NCBI RefSeq assembly: GCF_900104695.1
Contig: NZ_FNSW01000001.1
Location: 2,852,001 to 2,916,000 of the forward strand
DNA length: 64,000 nt
Origin: Paenibacillus sp. GP183
Lineage (GTDB): Bacteria > Bacillota > Bacilli > Paenibacillales > NBRC-103111
Reading direction: 5' to 3'
The notes beneath the pieces are model-generated. The model searched no databases. It worked only from the letters and a program-made list of their open reading frames with translations, and was not told where the DNA came from. The position numbers and the translations under genes are program-made. Numbering within the stretch: position 1 is the first letter of the stretch; the number at the start of each line of letters is the position of its first letter. Positions 48,228-56,703 of this stretch are shown piece by piece.

Positions 48228-48377
48228 CTAGTTTAGCTTTAGCACTATACAACGTAGAGCAAGAGCTCAGCCATATTAGGTAAAGCCTTAATCCGGCAAT
48301 CCCTGGTAACCCATTGGCGTCTTTCGACGTTTCCGGGCAATGGCTTATGTTTGTATAGGAGCCTCGCCTAACGAGGA
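48228..48377 (-). promoter_or_regulatory. M-box (ykoK) Mg2+ riboswitch 1
   Basis: Minus-strand sequence carries the M-box signature: GTTAGGCGAGGCTCCTATAC, CCCGGAAACGTCGAAAGACG then CCAATGGG, and GCCGGATTAAGGCTTTAC. It senses high Mg2+ and promotes termination at 48157-48185, reducing expression of the MgtE-N/CBS and NRAMP genes. Confidence 0.93.
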
Positions 48378-48449
48378 TTTAATCTCACTTGAACCATCGT
48401 AATCTTACGATTGATTGTTCTAACTGTCAATTATTTTTTTATAAAATAA

Positions 48450-48620
48450 TCACTGGAAGGCACTTTCCCTTTTAAGGAAAAATCTATATCCCTGCTCACC
48501 TTCTACTTCTTCAGAAAATGTACATATCAATTCCCAACCTTCTTTTCCAAGATTGCTAAGTTCTTGCTCAATGTCGCTCTTCTTTGCGATCCAGTAATAA
48601 AAATAACGCCATTCTTTCAT
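48450..48620 (-). CDS. DUF4177-like small protein
   Basis: 56 residues from ATG 48620 (MKEWRYFYYWIAKKSDIEQE). The ELSNLGKEGWELICTFSEE part matches the short DUF4177 type of Bacillales. AAAGGAG lies 9 bases upstream. An extended frame to 48671 is less likely. Soluble, function unknown. Confidence 0.68.
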   Translation of the reverse strand: MKEWRYFYYWIAKKSDIEQELSNLGKEGWELICTFSEEVEGEQGYRFFLKRESAFQ

Positions 48621-48788
48621 GAGCCTGACTCCTTTCATATATCCACTGGATTTTGTTGATAACTTAACCAACTAAGATGATAAGTGTTTTGTGATCGGCT
48701 GCCGGGAAACTCCTTTGTTGTGCTTATTGTCTTTTAGTGTCGGCTAAACTGGTATTGGTAATTGTGATACCCGAATAATAGGAATAGT

Positions 48789-48908
48789 CTATTCCCAAAA
48801 TTTTTTGGCCAACTCTTCATTCTGCCTGCGTTCTTTACACCTTTTGAAAATATAAAATACGACAATAGTTACACATAATATGCCCACACCTATAAGAAAT
48901 TTGGTCAT
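48789..48908 (-). CDS. Small single-pass membrane protein (39 aa)
   Basis: MTKFLIGVGILCVTIVVFYI then FKRCKERRQNEELAKKFWE: one transmembrane helix (residues 3-21) and a basic-acidic tail. AAAGGTGATGA ends 5-7 bases before the ATG. It lies just downstream of the frameshifted NRAMP gene and in the same direction. Candidate transporter accessory or regulator in the metal island, by analogy with MgtS/MntS-type small proteins; no homologue verified. Confidence 0.6.
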   Translation of the reverse strand: MTKFLIGVGILCVTIVVFYIFKRCKERRQNEELAKKFWE

Positions 48909-48993
48909 AGGGTCATCACCTTTTGATAAAAGTTAGTTCCAAAAAGAAAAACGGCCGCCACCACACTAACGTTGCATATTTGGTCAGCTATTT

Positions 48994-50623
48994 TTAAAGC
49001 CCTAATGCGAGTTGAACTGCTTTCACAATCATCAAAATTACAGCCACAAGCAAGTAGCCACGAAGTACGATCATGCCGAACTTGCGTGTTTTTGACCAAA
49101 CAGGCTTTGGAAGAGAGCTTAATGATGGCATCCGCCACATCCTACGGTCAATGATAACCTTCTCATTCGTTACATTCAGTTTTTCCTTACCGCTAAATAA
49201 TAACCCAGCAGTAACCAGACCAACCAGTAAGACACAAGATAATACTTCCGTCATGAGCGTCACATTCACATTAGGGAAGAGCGTGGTCACAGCAAGAATC
49301 AAGGAAAGCATAACCAGTACGCCGACGATGATACTGCTTACTATGTTCAACCACATTTTATTTACCCAAGGGCCAAGTACATCCTTGTCATTGCATAATA
49401 GTAGCAGAAACACCGTTGCACTCGGGAGCAGAATACCTGCAAGCGCCTGTACGGCAGTGGTAATCAATCCAAGTGGTGCATTGGGGATGAGTACAATTCC
49501 ACCAGCAATCAATATAAAAATGGCATAGCTAAGGTAGAATCCCTTTGCATCGCTCCACTTCCGATGTAAAGAATGCTTAACCCCGAACACATCACCAAAA
49601 GCGTAGGACGTTGAAAGTGTAACAGCCGCTGCACCAATAAGTGAGGCGTTAAGTAGCACGATTGCGAAAAAGGAACCCGCCATTGGACTGATTTTTTCAG
49701 CCAACCCTTTCGCCACCGCACCAGCATCAACGAACTTCCCTACAAGTTCTGTACCTTGAAATCCAAAAGAAGTGGCAATGATTAAGGCTGCCGCCCCTAA
49801 GATGACGACGAAAGAACCAATAATCGTGTCAGCACGTTCGTAGGCCATCCAACGAGGCGTAAGACGCTTGTCGATCACGTTAGACTGTTGGAAGAACAAT
49901 TGCCAGGGTGCAACGGTTGTTCCAATTATACTAATAATAAGCAGCATGACATTTGAGTTAAGACCACCTTGCATATGAGGTATAAAGAAGTCATGAATAA
50001 CCGAATGAGCAGTTGGATGAGTCATAAAAGCGAGTGGAATCGCTAAAAAGTTAGCCGCTATGAATAGATACATAAACGATTCCCACGTCCGAAAATTACC
50101 TGCTACGGTACATGCAATCAGTAACAATACAGCAATCGGAACGGAAATATAAGGACTGATCCCGAAATATTGCATAGCCAAATCAATTCCAATGAATTAA
50201 AGTGACAAGGGTTAGACAATTGACAATAAATAGGTCGCCAACAGAAAAAGCCCCCCAAAAACGTCCAAACCGTTCAAAGATCAGTTTCGCATGTCCTACA
50301 CCGGTTACGAGTCCGAGACGAACGACCATCTCTTGATTGACAATTAAAACAGGAACGAGTAATAAAAGTACCCATAATAAACTTGTTCCATAGTTCTGAC
50401 CAGCTTGTGCGTAAGTGGCAACACCGCCTGCATCGTTATCTCCTACCATGACGATGAGACCAGGACCCATAATGGCTAATAATGTACGGAGTTTTGCCCA
50501 CCAAGTTTTGCGAGGGGCCGTATCGTGTTGACGAACAGTTCCAAATGCACCACGGATGTCGCCTTCATGAGCTTTGTCAAGAACGGCGGATGAAAGGTTA
50601 TGGGAAAGAGCTTGTTTAGACAT
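48994..50623 (-). pseudogene. NRAMP-related transporter with frameshift
   Basis: N-terminal frame 50623-50183 and C-terminal frame 50181-48994. Helix 1 VGDNDAGG and helix 6 TTVAPWQLF again show A-P-W. The break lies at about 50182-50195, in the conserved helix-3 TEFIGI motif: ACTTTAATTCATTGG stands where the homologues suggest ACT-GAA-TTC-ATT-GG, i.e. one base gained and one changed. Two events make a real mutation more likely than a sequencing slip. Preceded by tandem M-boxes and a 60-aa ORF. Confidence 0.8.
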
Positions 50624-50746
50624 AGCATATTACCTCCTAGAAATGTAAGTTGTAAATCCAACATAGACGATTTTATAAGATATAACTGACTACTCGGGCC
50701 TTCTTCCATAGCCTATCCCCCCTCTCAAAAATTGAAATTTCTCCTG

Positions 50747-50929
50747 CTATTTATGGAATAAAAGGCTGATGAGATAACAGATCTGGATGCTATAAGCAAC
50801 AATTTTCATCACGTCTGCCCACATGGTAACACGTTTTGCAGGCGATTGTGTTTGGTTTGAAGCATGAACAGTATGAACTTCAGGTGATGGTGTGCAACCG
50901 GGAAATTGAATGATTTTAGCTTTTTCCAT
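50747..50929 (-). CDS. Small single-pass membrane protein (60 aa)
   Basis: 60 residues, MEKAKIIQFPGCTPSPEVHT then VTMWADVMKIVAYSIQICYL ending ISLLFHK. A soluble N-terminal half and a single helix at residues 39-58. AGGAGGAG lies 7 bases before the ATG, the best ribosome site in the region. It is the first ORF after the tandem M-boxes and directly upstream of the NRAMP gene. A Mg2+-regulated small membrane protein; partner unknown. Confidence 0.78.
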   Translation of the reverse strand: MEKAKIIQFPGCTPSPEVHTVHASNQTQSPAKRVTMWADVMKIVAYSIQICYLISLLFHK

Positions 50930-51013
50930 GAGAATCTCCTCCTATGATCATTGTTTTCGAATATTTGAAGTAAACTACATGGGTACCCGTCCAAACCACC
51001 ACCACCTTTCAAA

Positions 51014-51050
51014 ATAAAAACCCCCTGCTTGAATGACACAGGAGGTTCGG
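51014..51050 (-). terminator. M-box 2 expression-platform terminator
   Basis: AACCTCCTG and CAGGGGGTT pair (one G-T) on the minus strand, followed by TTTTATTTT; placed between M-box 2 and the 60-aa ORF. Confidence 0.85.
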
Positions 51051-51092
51051 GTCTATGTACATGTTAAAACACACACAAATAAGACCGCTGAT

Positions 51093-51250
51093 CCCCCCTG
51101 GTTGAGCTTTGGCACTAAGCAACGTAGGATATTCATCCAGCCATGTTAAGTAAAGCCTTAATCCGGCAATACCTGTTCTACCCATTGGCGTCTTTCGACG
51201 TTTCCGGGCAATGGCCTTTGTTTGCATAGAAGCCTCGCCTAACGAAGACA
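51093..51250 (-). promoter_or_regulatory. M-box (ykoK) Mg2+ riboswitch 2 (downstream of the tandem pair)
   Basis: Signature segments GTTAGGCGAGGCTTCTATGC, CCCGGAAACGTCGAAAGACG-CCAATGGG and GCCGGATTAAGGCTTTAC on the minus strand. Followed by its own terminator (51014-51050), so the two M-boxes on this leader act in series. Confidence 0.93.
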
Positions 51251-51351
51251 GCTTGTATTTAGCTTTGATTTAAAGTATGCCCGACTCAAAGTTTAGTGCA
51301 CCAATTTGTTATTTGAATAACAAAAATGAAGAACGTAGATATAAAGCAAAG

Positions 51352-51376
51352 AAGCCCCTGATTGTCTCAGGGGCTA
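51352..51376 (-). terminator. M-box 3 expression-platform terminator
   Basis: AGCCCCTGA-gacaa-TCAGGGGCT on the minus strand, followed by TCTTTGCTTTAT; placed between M-box 3 and M-box 2. Confidence 0.85.
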
Positions 51377-51414
51377 GGATCTTCATACGTAAAATGCACG
51401 CAAAAAAATATCCA

Positions 51415-51575
51415 TCTCCCCCATGTTGAGTTTTGGCACTATACAACGTAGAGATATCATTCTCTCAGCCACCTTATGAAAAGCCTTAATCCGGCAGTTC
51501 CTGTTCTACCCATTGGCATCTTTCGATGTTTCCGGGCAGTGGCCTGTGTTTGTATAGGAGCCTCACCTAACGAGA
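51415..51575 (-). promoter_or_regulatory. M-box (ykoK) Mg2+ riboswitch 3 (upstream of the tandem pair)
   Basis: Signature segments GTTAGGTGAGGCTCCTATAC, CCCGGAAACATCGAAAGATG-CCAATGGG (a compensated change in the hairpin) and GCCGGATTAAGGCTTTTC on the minus strand. It is the first element of the leader; transcripts must pass this and M-box 2. Confidence 0.93.
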
Positions 51576-51883
51576 AAATTTAATTACAGTGAAAGCATAC
51601 TTCTGCGATATTGATTTGTCAATATCTTTTTCAGAAATGTGAAATCCATTAAGAATTTTTCAGAGTTCGTCTTAAAAGCTATTTGGATAGAACATTACCA
51701 GTTAGTTGGTCTTTCATCATCACTAATATCCGATTCATTTTAACAATAGAAAAAGCCCTATTTCTAGGACTTTATTCGCTTGCTCCCTTAGCTTTTTCAG
51801 TTTCAATTCCTTCTACTTGACGGCTCAATACTCTTCTCATTCTTTTTCTTTACATTGTGTTGGTGTTGGTCTATCTGTCGGGC

Positions 51884-52999
51884 TTATGCTGCTGGTGTTG
51901 CTGGCATATCTGTCGGTGCTGGTGTTGCTGCTGGTTCACCTGTTGGTGCTGGTGTCGCTGGCATATCTGTCGGTGCTGGTGTTGCTGCTGCTGCTGGCAT
52001 ATCTGTCGGTGCTGGTGTTGCTGCTGGTTCACCTGTTGGTGCTGGTGTTGCTGATGCTGCCGGCATATCTGTCGGTGCTGGTGTTGCTGATGCTGCTGGC
52101 ATATCTGTCGGTGCTGGTGTTGCTGATGCTGCCGGCATATCTGTCGGTGCTGGTATTGCTGATGCTGCCGGCATATCTGTCGGTGCTGGTGTTGCTGATG
52201 CTGCCGGCATATCTGTCGGTGCTGGTGTTGCTGATGCTGCCGGCATATCTGTCGGTGCTGGTGTTGCTGATGCTGCCGGCATATCTGTCGGTGCTGGTGT
52301 TGCTGATGCTGCCGGCATATCTGTCGGTGCTGGTGTTGCTGATGCTGCCGGCATATCTGTCGGTGCTGGTGTTGCTGATGCTGCCGGCATATCTGTCGAT
52401 GCTGGTATTGCTGATGCTGCCGGCATATCTGTCGGTGCTGGTGTTGCTGATGCTGCCGGCATATCTGTCGGTGCTGGTGTTGCTGATGCTGCCGGCATAT
52501 CTGTCGGTGCTGGTGTTGCTGATGCTGCTGGCATATCTGTCGGTGCTGGTGTTGCTGATGTTGCTGGTGTATCTGTCGGTGCTGGTGTTGCTGATGCTGC
52601 TGGTGTATCTGTCGGTGATGCTGATGCTGATGCTGCTGGTGTATCTGTCGGTGATGCTGATGCTGGCATATCTGTCGGTGCTGGTGTTGATGATGCTGCT
52701 GGCATATCTGTCGGTGCTGGTGTTGCTGATGCTGCTGGCATATCTGTCGGTGCTGGTGTTGCTGATGCTGCTGGCATATCTGTCGGTGCTGGTGTTGCTG
52801 GTGCTGGCATATTTGTCGGTGCTGGTGTTGCTGGCATATCTGTCGGTGCTGGTGTTGCTGATGCTGCTGGTGTATCTATCGGTGCTGGTGTTACTGATGC
52901 TGCTGGTGTTGGTGTTGCTGATGCTTCGTCTGTAGCATAAGCGGGTGAGGTTGCAAGTAGTATTAACGCTCCAGTTACAAGTAATATTGTCTTCTTCAA
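51884..52999 (-). CDS. Secreted Pro/Ala/Thr repeat protein (12-residue repeats)
   Basis: 371 residues. Signal peptide MKKTILLVTGALILLATSPAYA (residues 1-22, shortened here as a range) then about 25 near-identical 12-residue units of the type ATPAPTDMPAAS, encoded by 36-bp DNA repeats. Extended, wall-spanning or mucin-like stalk is likely. There is no globular domain or anchor motif. Its leader and signal peptide closely match those of the 59929-60723 gene. The repeat keeps both opposite-strand frames open, so those ORFs are shadows. Confidence 0.82.
   Translation of the reverse strand: MKKTILLVTGALILLATSPAYATDEASATPTPAASVTPAPIDTPAASATPAPTDMPATPAPTNMPAPATPAPTDMPAASATPAPTDMPAASATPAPTDMPAASSTPAPTDMPASASPTDTPAASASASPTDTPAASATPAPTDTPATSATPAPTDMPAASATPAPTDMPAASATPAPTDMPAASATPAPTDMPAASAIPASTDMPAASATPAPTDMPAASATPAPTDMPAASATPAPTDMPAASATPAPTDMPAASATPAPTDMPAASATPAPTDMPAASAIPAPTDMPAASATPAPTDMPAASATPAPTDMPAASATPAPTGEPAATPAPTDMPAAAATPAPTDMPATPAPTGEPAATPAPTDMPATPAA
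51915..52935. repeat. 36-bp tandem repeat array
   Basis: More than 20 direct copies of a 36-bp unit (GTCGGTGCTGGTGTTGCTGATG plus CTGCCGGCATATCT, read on the plus strand), several identical; edges are degenerate, with 24-bp variants at both ends. In-frame multiples of 12 residues. Typical of slipped-strand expansion and copy-number variation. Confidence 0.9.
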
Positions 53000-53283
53000 A
53001 GTAACCCTCCTATAAAATTTTTATGTTTCTATCATTACTTATATCGGAAATGTGTTAAGAAAATATGATATTAATAATTTACTGACTTTTTTTGTTCTTA
53101 TTTGTCGATTAATATTGTTGGACTATCATCCACGTTGACTATGTTTAAAAAAGCGAAAAATTCTAATAAGGAAAATTGCGTAGGATATCACAAAAAAAAG
53201 AAGGACACTATGCCCTCCTACATCTGTTGGAAAGATTGAAATCTTGCCAAAGTATTTAATGAAATAGAAGTAATTATCAAACT
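53000..53283. other. Leader shared with the 60.7-kb gene; rest no gene
   Basis: The first ~75 bases (53000-53075) match 60724-60800 closely, including the ribosome site (AAAGTAACCCTCC on the plus strand is the complement of GGAGGGTTACTTT). The rest holds no ORF I support. Confidence 0.6.
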
Positions 53284-53560
53284 TTACTTTAATTCATATT
53301 CCTTTTTAATCGCATCAAGCTGTGTGGCATCATCAAATTCTTTAATGATTACACTGGCATGCAAATGAATCATTTGTCCGTCCTTTTCATCAAAAGAAAT
53401 CGTCCCATAATCCTGTTCAGTTTGCCAACTTGCTAATAATGAAACTGCTGGTCAGTATGATATTCGGTTTCCTTTTTTTCTTTTCCTTCCTTTCCCACTA
53501 ACCCTAAATATTTTTCGATCCATTCAACACCAGTGTACCGGAACCTAATTAAGTATTCGC
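53284..53560 (-). pseudogene. Unidentified gene fragment with frameshift
   Basis: Minus-strand reading YTGVEWIEKYLGLVGKEGKE, then after a shift WQTEQDYGTISFDEKDGQMI and VIIKEFDDATQLDAIKKEYE. Codon pattern looks coding, but a frameshift and missing N-terminus make it a remnant. Family not recognised. Confidence 0.45.
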
Positions 53561-53598
53561 TTATAAAAATAGGGAAATATTGACATGATATAGTAGAG

Positions 53599-54315
53599 GT
53601 GATGCCCATGAATTTTGAAATTTACATTAAACTAACCTATGCCCTGTTTTTAGGATTGCTTATCGGTATAGACCGGCAACTCAAACACAAACAACTGGAT
53701 ATTAATACGACCATTGTAATTTGTGTTGCTAGTTGTTTAATTACGATCATATCTATTGAATCGGTAACGAAGTTTGCTTTCCTTGGGCTTAACAACCGGG
53801 ATCCCATGCGTTTAGCAGCACAAATTGTAAGCGGAGTGGGTTTCTTAGGCGCCGGAATTATTTTGAGAAGAAACAATGATGTGATTTCTGGGCTTACTTC
53901 TGCAGCCATGATCTGGGCCGCTTCCGGTCTCGGTATCGCAGTTGGCGCAGGCTTTTATTTAGAAGCGTTGTACGTAGCGGGTCTTCTTTTACTAGCCGTT
54001 AATGTATTTCCTCATGCGATTAAACGGTTGGGTCCGGTTAAATTAAGACAGCGGGATGTATCCGTAAAAATTGTCATGGAAGCCAATTACAAACTAACCG
54101 ATCTGATTAAAACCATTGAGGGTAAGGAGCAAACAGGAATAGAACACAATCAAAAGGTAATGGATATTAGACATTTGAAAATTAAAGATTTGGATTCAAG
54201 CTTCCAACAAGTCGAATTAATTCTAGCCGCACCTGAGAAACAATTTACAAGCGAGATCTATTATTTTATTAAACGCATTGATCATGTTGTATCAGTGGAG
54301 GTAGAGCATCTATAA
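53599..54315 (+). CDS. MgtC/SapB family protein
   Basis: 238 residues. Four to five N-terminal transmembrane helices with FLGLLIGIDRQ and QIVSGVGFLGAGIIL, which are MgtC hallmarks, and a C-terminal cytoplasmic ACT-like domain (about 150-238). MgtC supports growth at low Mg2+, modulates F1Fo ATPase in pathogens, and is often Mg2+-regulated. Here it completes a Mg2+ locus. No M-box was seen in its own leader. An ATG at 53608 (MNFEIYIK) is the likely start. Confidence 0.88.
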   Translation: MMPMNFEIYIKLTYALFLGLLIGIDRQLKHKQLDINTTIVICVASCLITIISIESVTKFAFLGLNNRDPMRLAAQIVSGVGFLGAGIILRRNNDVISGLTSAAMIWAASGLGIAVGAGFYLEALYVAGLLLLAVNVFPHAIKRLGPVKLRQRDVSVKIVMEANYKLTDLIKTIEGKEQTGIEHNQKVMDIRHLKIKDLDSSFQQVELILAAPEKQFTSEIYYFIKRIDHVVSVEVEHL

Positions 54316-54451
54316 AAATAAATAGATCCCATATCGTTACACCAGAACCTCAAAAAAAACAAGATGGTTAATTTTAGCAATTGTGACTTAAAAAAAAGAA
54401 AAAACAGCCTGAATTGGCAACTTTCCTTTAAATTCACATGGTTTTAATCTA

Positions 54452-54814
54452 TTAATCCACGTTTTTAGGTAGGTCAAAGGCCGCCAACGTATGCATTCGG
54501 TACATTTGTGAAAAAAACAATGAACCTACCGCAATGAAAAATCCGACACTGCTAATGGACAATGCTCCGATCAAACCTATACTTCCCCCTAAGAAGCCCC
54601 CCAATAAAGAGCCTATTGGATTTATGCCCCAAGTTAAGAAACGAATCGTCGCGTTTACCTTACCTTGCAGCTCCGCAGGTGTAATATACTGACGAAGAGC
54701 TGTAGCATTAATGTTATAGCATGTCGTTCCGAAGCCAAACAGCAGTTGATCATGGTTAGCTAGAAACATCTCCAATAAATGAAAAAAAAGACGAAAAGGC
54801 ATGAACCTTCCCAA
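54452..54814 (-). pseudogene. MFS transporter C-terminal fragment
   Basis: 120 residues. The segment QYITPAELQGKVNATIRFLT then GINPIGSLLGGFLGGSIGLI matches the second half of EntS-like MFS exporters; only three or four of twelve helices remain. It is truncated at both sides of a gene-sized unit. Confidence 0.7.
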
Positions 54815-54837
54815 ACACTGGCGAGCGGGTTGGCTGC

Positions 54838-55095
54838 GTGAAGGTGATCATTCAGCGGATTAAGGCGGACATCCGCGATATTAACACAGCTCTTTCTGCC
54901 GAAAATATTCGTGTGGATCGCGAAAGAGTTAACGAAACAAGCGTGGCTTACCGTGTTATCTTTCGCGGCCAAATTAGTTCCGTTGAAATCACGAAGGATG
55001 ACTCAAGGACGGAAATTGGGGAGAGGTTATCAGGATATATACGGAACGTGGTATCGGAACTGACGCAAAAAGGCTCCGTTATCCTTGATTGTTGA
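54838..55095 (+). CDS. Small hypothetical protein
   Basis: 85 residues from a GTG (MKVIIQRIKADIRDINTALS); charged and probably soluble. No domain recognised. It overlaps nothing else on this strand and is followed by a CCGCC/GGCG hairpin at about 55112. Weak ribosome site, so it may also be a truncated 3' remnant. Confidence 0.4.
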   Translation: MKVIIQRIKADIRDINTALSAENIRVDRERVNETSVAYRVIFRGQISSVEITKDDSRTEIGERLSGYIRNVVSELTQKGSVILDC

Positions 55096-55266
55096 TTTCT
55101 GACCAAAAGAAAAACCGCCCTAATTAGGCGATTTAATGCTGAAATATAACTATCGTACCCGTTAGTCATGGTAGTTGAATGAACTAACCTTTGACTGAAC
55201 GTGTTAATAATATTTCTCTTCTACTTAAAATAAGGAGCTATTTCACAATGGAATTGGGTTTGTGGA

Positions 55267-56703
55267 TTATGATTTATATGTTACACCGTCTGAGTAAGAA
55301 TTGTTAGCATTCCAGATAAGGTATTCATTAATTCCAGAATCTTTTAAGGCTTTGATTTGTGCATCAACTTCAGCCTTACCATATTTAAGATAATTGCCGG
55401 AACCTAACCAGCTTGCAGTAAAGTCTTGAATCCAAGGACGTGATGTTGGTGGAGTTTGCAGTTGTGCAAACTTCTCTTTTTCACGTTTAATATATTCAGC
55501 AACAAGTTTATATGGCTCTTTATCTGGTTTTGCAATTCCAAAATAACCAGCAGACCAGTGACTTGGATAAATCATAGACGAAATTACATCTACTGAGTTA
55601 GAAATACGGCTAAAGTTCTGACCGATACCTGGAGCTTCAGGCAATGTAGCAGAATATCCGAAGATATCAACTGAGACTTTTACACCATACGGTTTAAGTT
55701 GTTCTTTTGCATATGCGACAAAGTCGCTGACAGCATCAACACGAAGCTGTGTCATACGTGCTTTATCGCTAAAATCCGGTGCTTGTGGTGCTGCTATTTT
55801 AAGGTCAGACACACTCTTTTGAGCAACGTCCATTGCTTTTTTATTTGCATCGGTTTTCGCAGTATCGTAGGTATTAGTAGCGTCTGTCAACTTGGACTGT
55901 AAAGAAGTCAAATCGTCTTGATATTTCTTAGTGGCTTCAGCATAGTCTTTTTCTTCTTGTACAAACTTAGTTGGTTTTTTATCCTGGTAATCGCCCATTG
56001 AATATTTAAGAACTTTGTCCCTACTTTCGAAGCCTTCTGGGAATCGAACGTAGTCAAATTGGATTTCTTTGAACCCAAGTTCTGCAGCTAATTTTGCTGC
56101 ATCTACATCATGATCCCATGTTTCTTTAAGGAATGGATTGATAAACCCGTCTCCCTTAGCATTACGCCAAACACTGGTGCCGTCTATATAAGAAAGGTCT
56201 GGACGTTTTTTCGCTAGAACTGTATCTTTGAAGGAAACAATACGGGCAATAGGGTAGATTTTATGCTGTTCAAGAGTTTTCATGAGTGCTTTGGGATCTT
56301 TGATGTAAGGCTGGCCAAATTCGGCAAGTTTTCCCTCAGGCTTAAATGTGATATAGCCGTCATCATCCTTAATATCTATGACCATTGCATTCAGGTCGGT
56401 GTTATCAACAAGTGACAGAAGTTTAGGCATGCGGTCACCCCCAGCTGACCAACCTGTTACATAAATTCCTCGTACAGCATCCGGATAATTAAAATGTACA
56501 GGGGGATTAAAAGCAGGGGTTTGACTTGTTGCAGGAGCGGGCGAACTCGTTGGTGTTCCTGTAGATGAAGGTGTAGTCCCTGATGTAGATGCAGATGGTG
56601 GTTCCGATTGTTTCGATGTGTTCGAAGTGCTTGTTGACGATGAACAAGCTGACAACGAGAGCACCAATAAAAGCATAATAAAAATAAGACCTCGTTGTTT
56701 CAA
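55267..56703 (-). CDS. Lipoprotein with DUF4015 putative glycoside hydrolase domain
   Basis: 478 residues. Lipobox LSLSAC near residue 20 shows a lipoprotein; a Ser/Thr/Pro linker (about 22-65) follows. The DUF4015 barrel-like domain starts RGIYVTGWSAGG and contains IDIKDDDG, FDYVRFPEG (catalytic-like acids) and SMIYPSHW; a coiled-coil insert (about 250-300) interrupts it. Members are predicted extracellular glycoside hydrolases; substrate unknown. Confidence 0.85.
   Translation of the reverse strand: MKQRGLIFIMLLLVLSLSACSSSTSTSNTSKQSEPPSASTSGTTPSSTGTPTSSPAPATSQTPAFNPPVHFNYPDAVRGIYVTGWSAGGDRMPKLLSLVDNTDLNAMVIDIKDDDGYITFKPEGKLAEFGQPYIKDPKALMKTLEQHKIYPIARIVSFKDTVLAKKRPDLSYIDGTSVWRNAKGDGFINPFLKETWDHDVDAAKLAAELGFKEIQFDYVRFPEGFESRDKVLKYSMGDYQDKKPTKFVQEEKDYAEATKKYQDDLTSLQSKLTDATNTYDTAKTDANKKAMDVAQKSVSDLKIAAPQAPDFSDKARMTQLRVDAVSDFVAYAKEQLKPYGVKVSVDIFGYSATLPEAPGIGQNFSRISNSVDVISSMIYPSHWSAGYFGIAKPDKEPYKLVAEYIKREKEKFAQLQTPPTSRPWIQDFTASWLGSGNYLKYGKAEVDAQIKALKDSGINEYLIWNANNSYSDGVTYKS

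Noticed and set aside
48049-48252. 67-residue minus ORF in the leader
   Set aside because: It lies within the M-box terminator and leader; shadow of RNA structure.
51009-51227. 72-residue minus ORF upstream of the NRAMP gene
   Set aside because: Falls inside M-box 2 and its terminator.
51915-52935. CRISPR-like regular repeats
   Set aside because: Units are contiguous and in frame; no unique spacers.
51817-52940. Two long plus-strand ORFs across the 36-bp repeats
   Set aside because: Periodic repeat without stops keeps all frames open; the minus-strand frame has a signal peptide and ribosome site.
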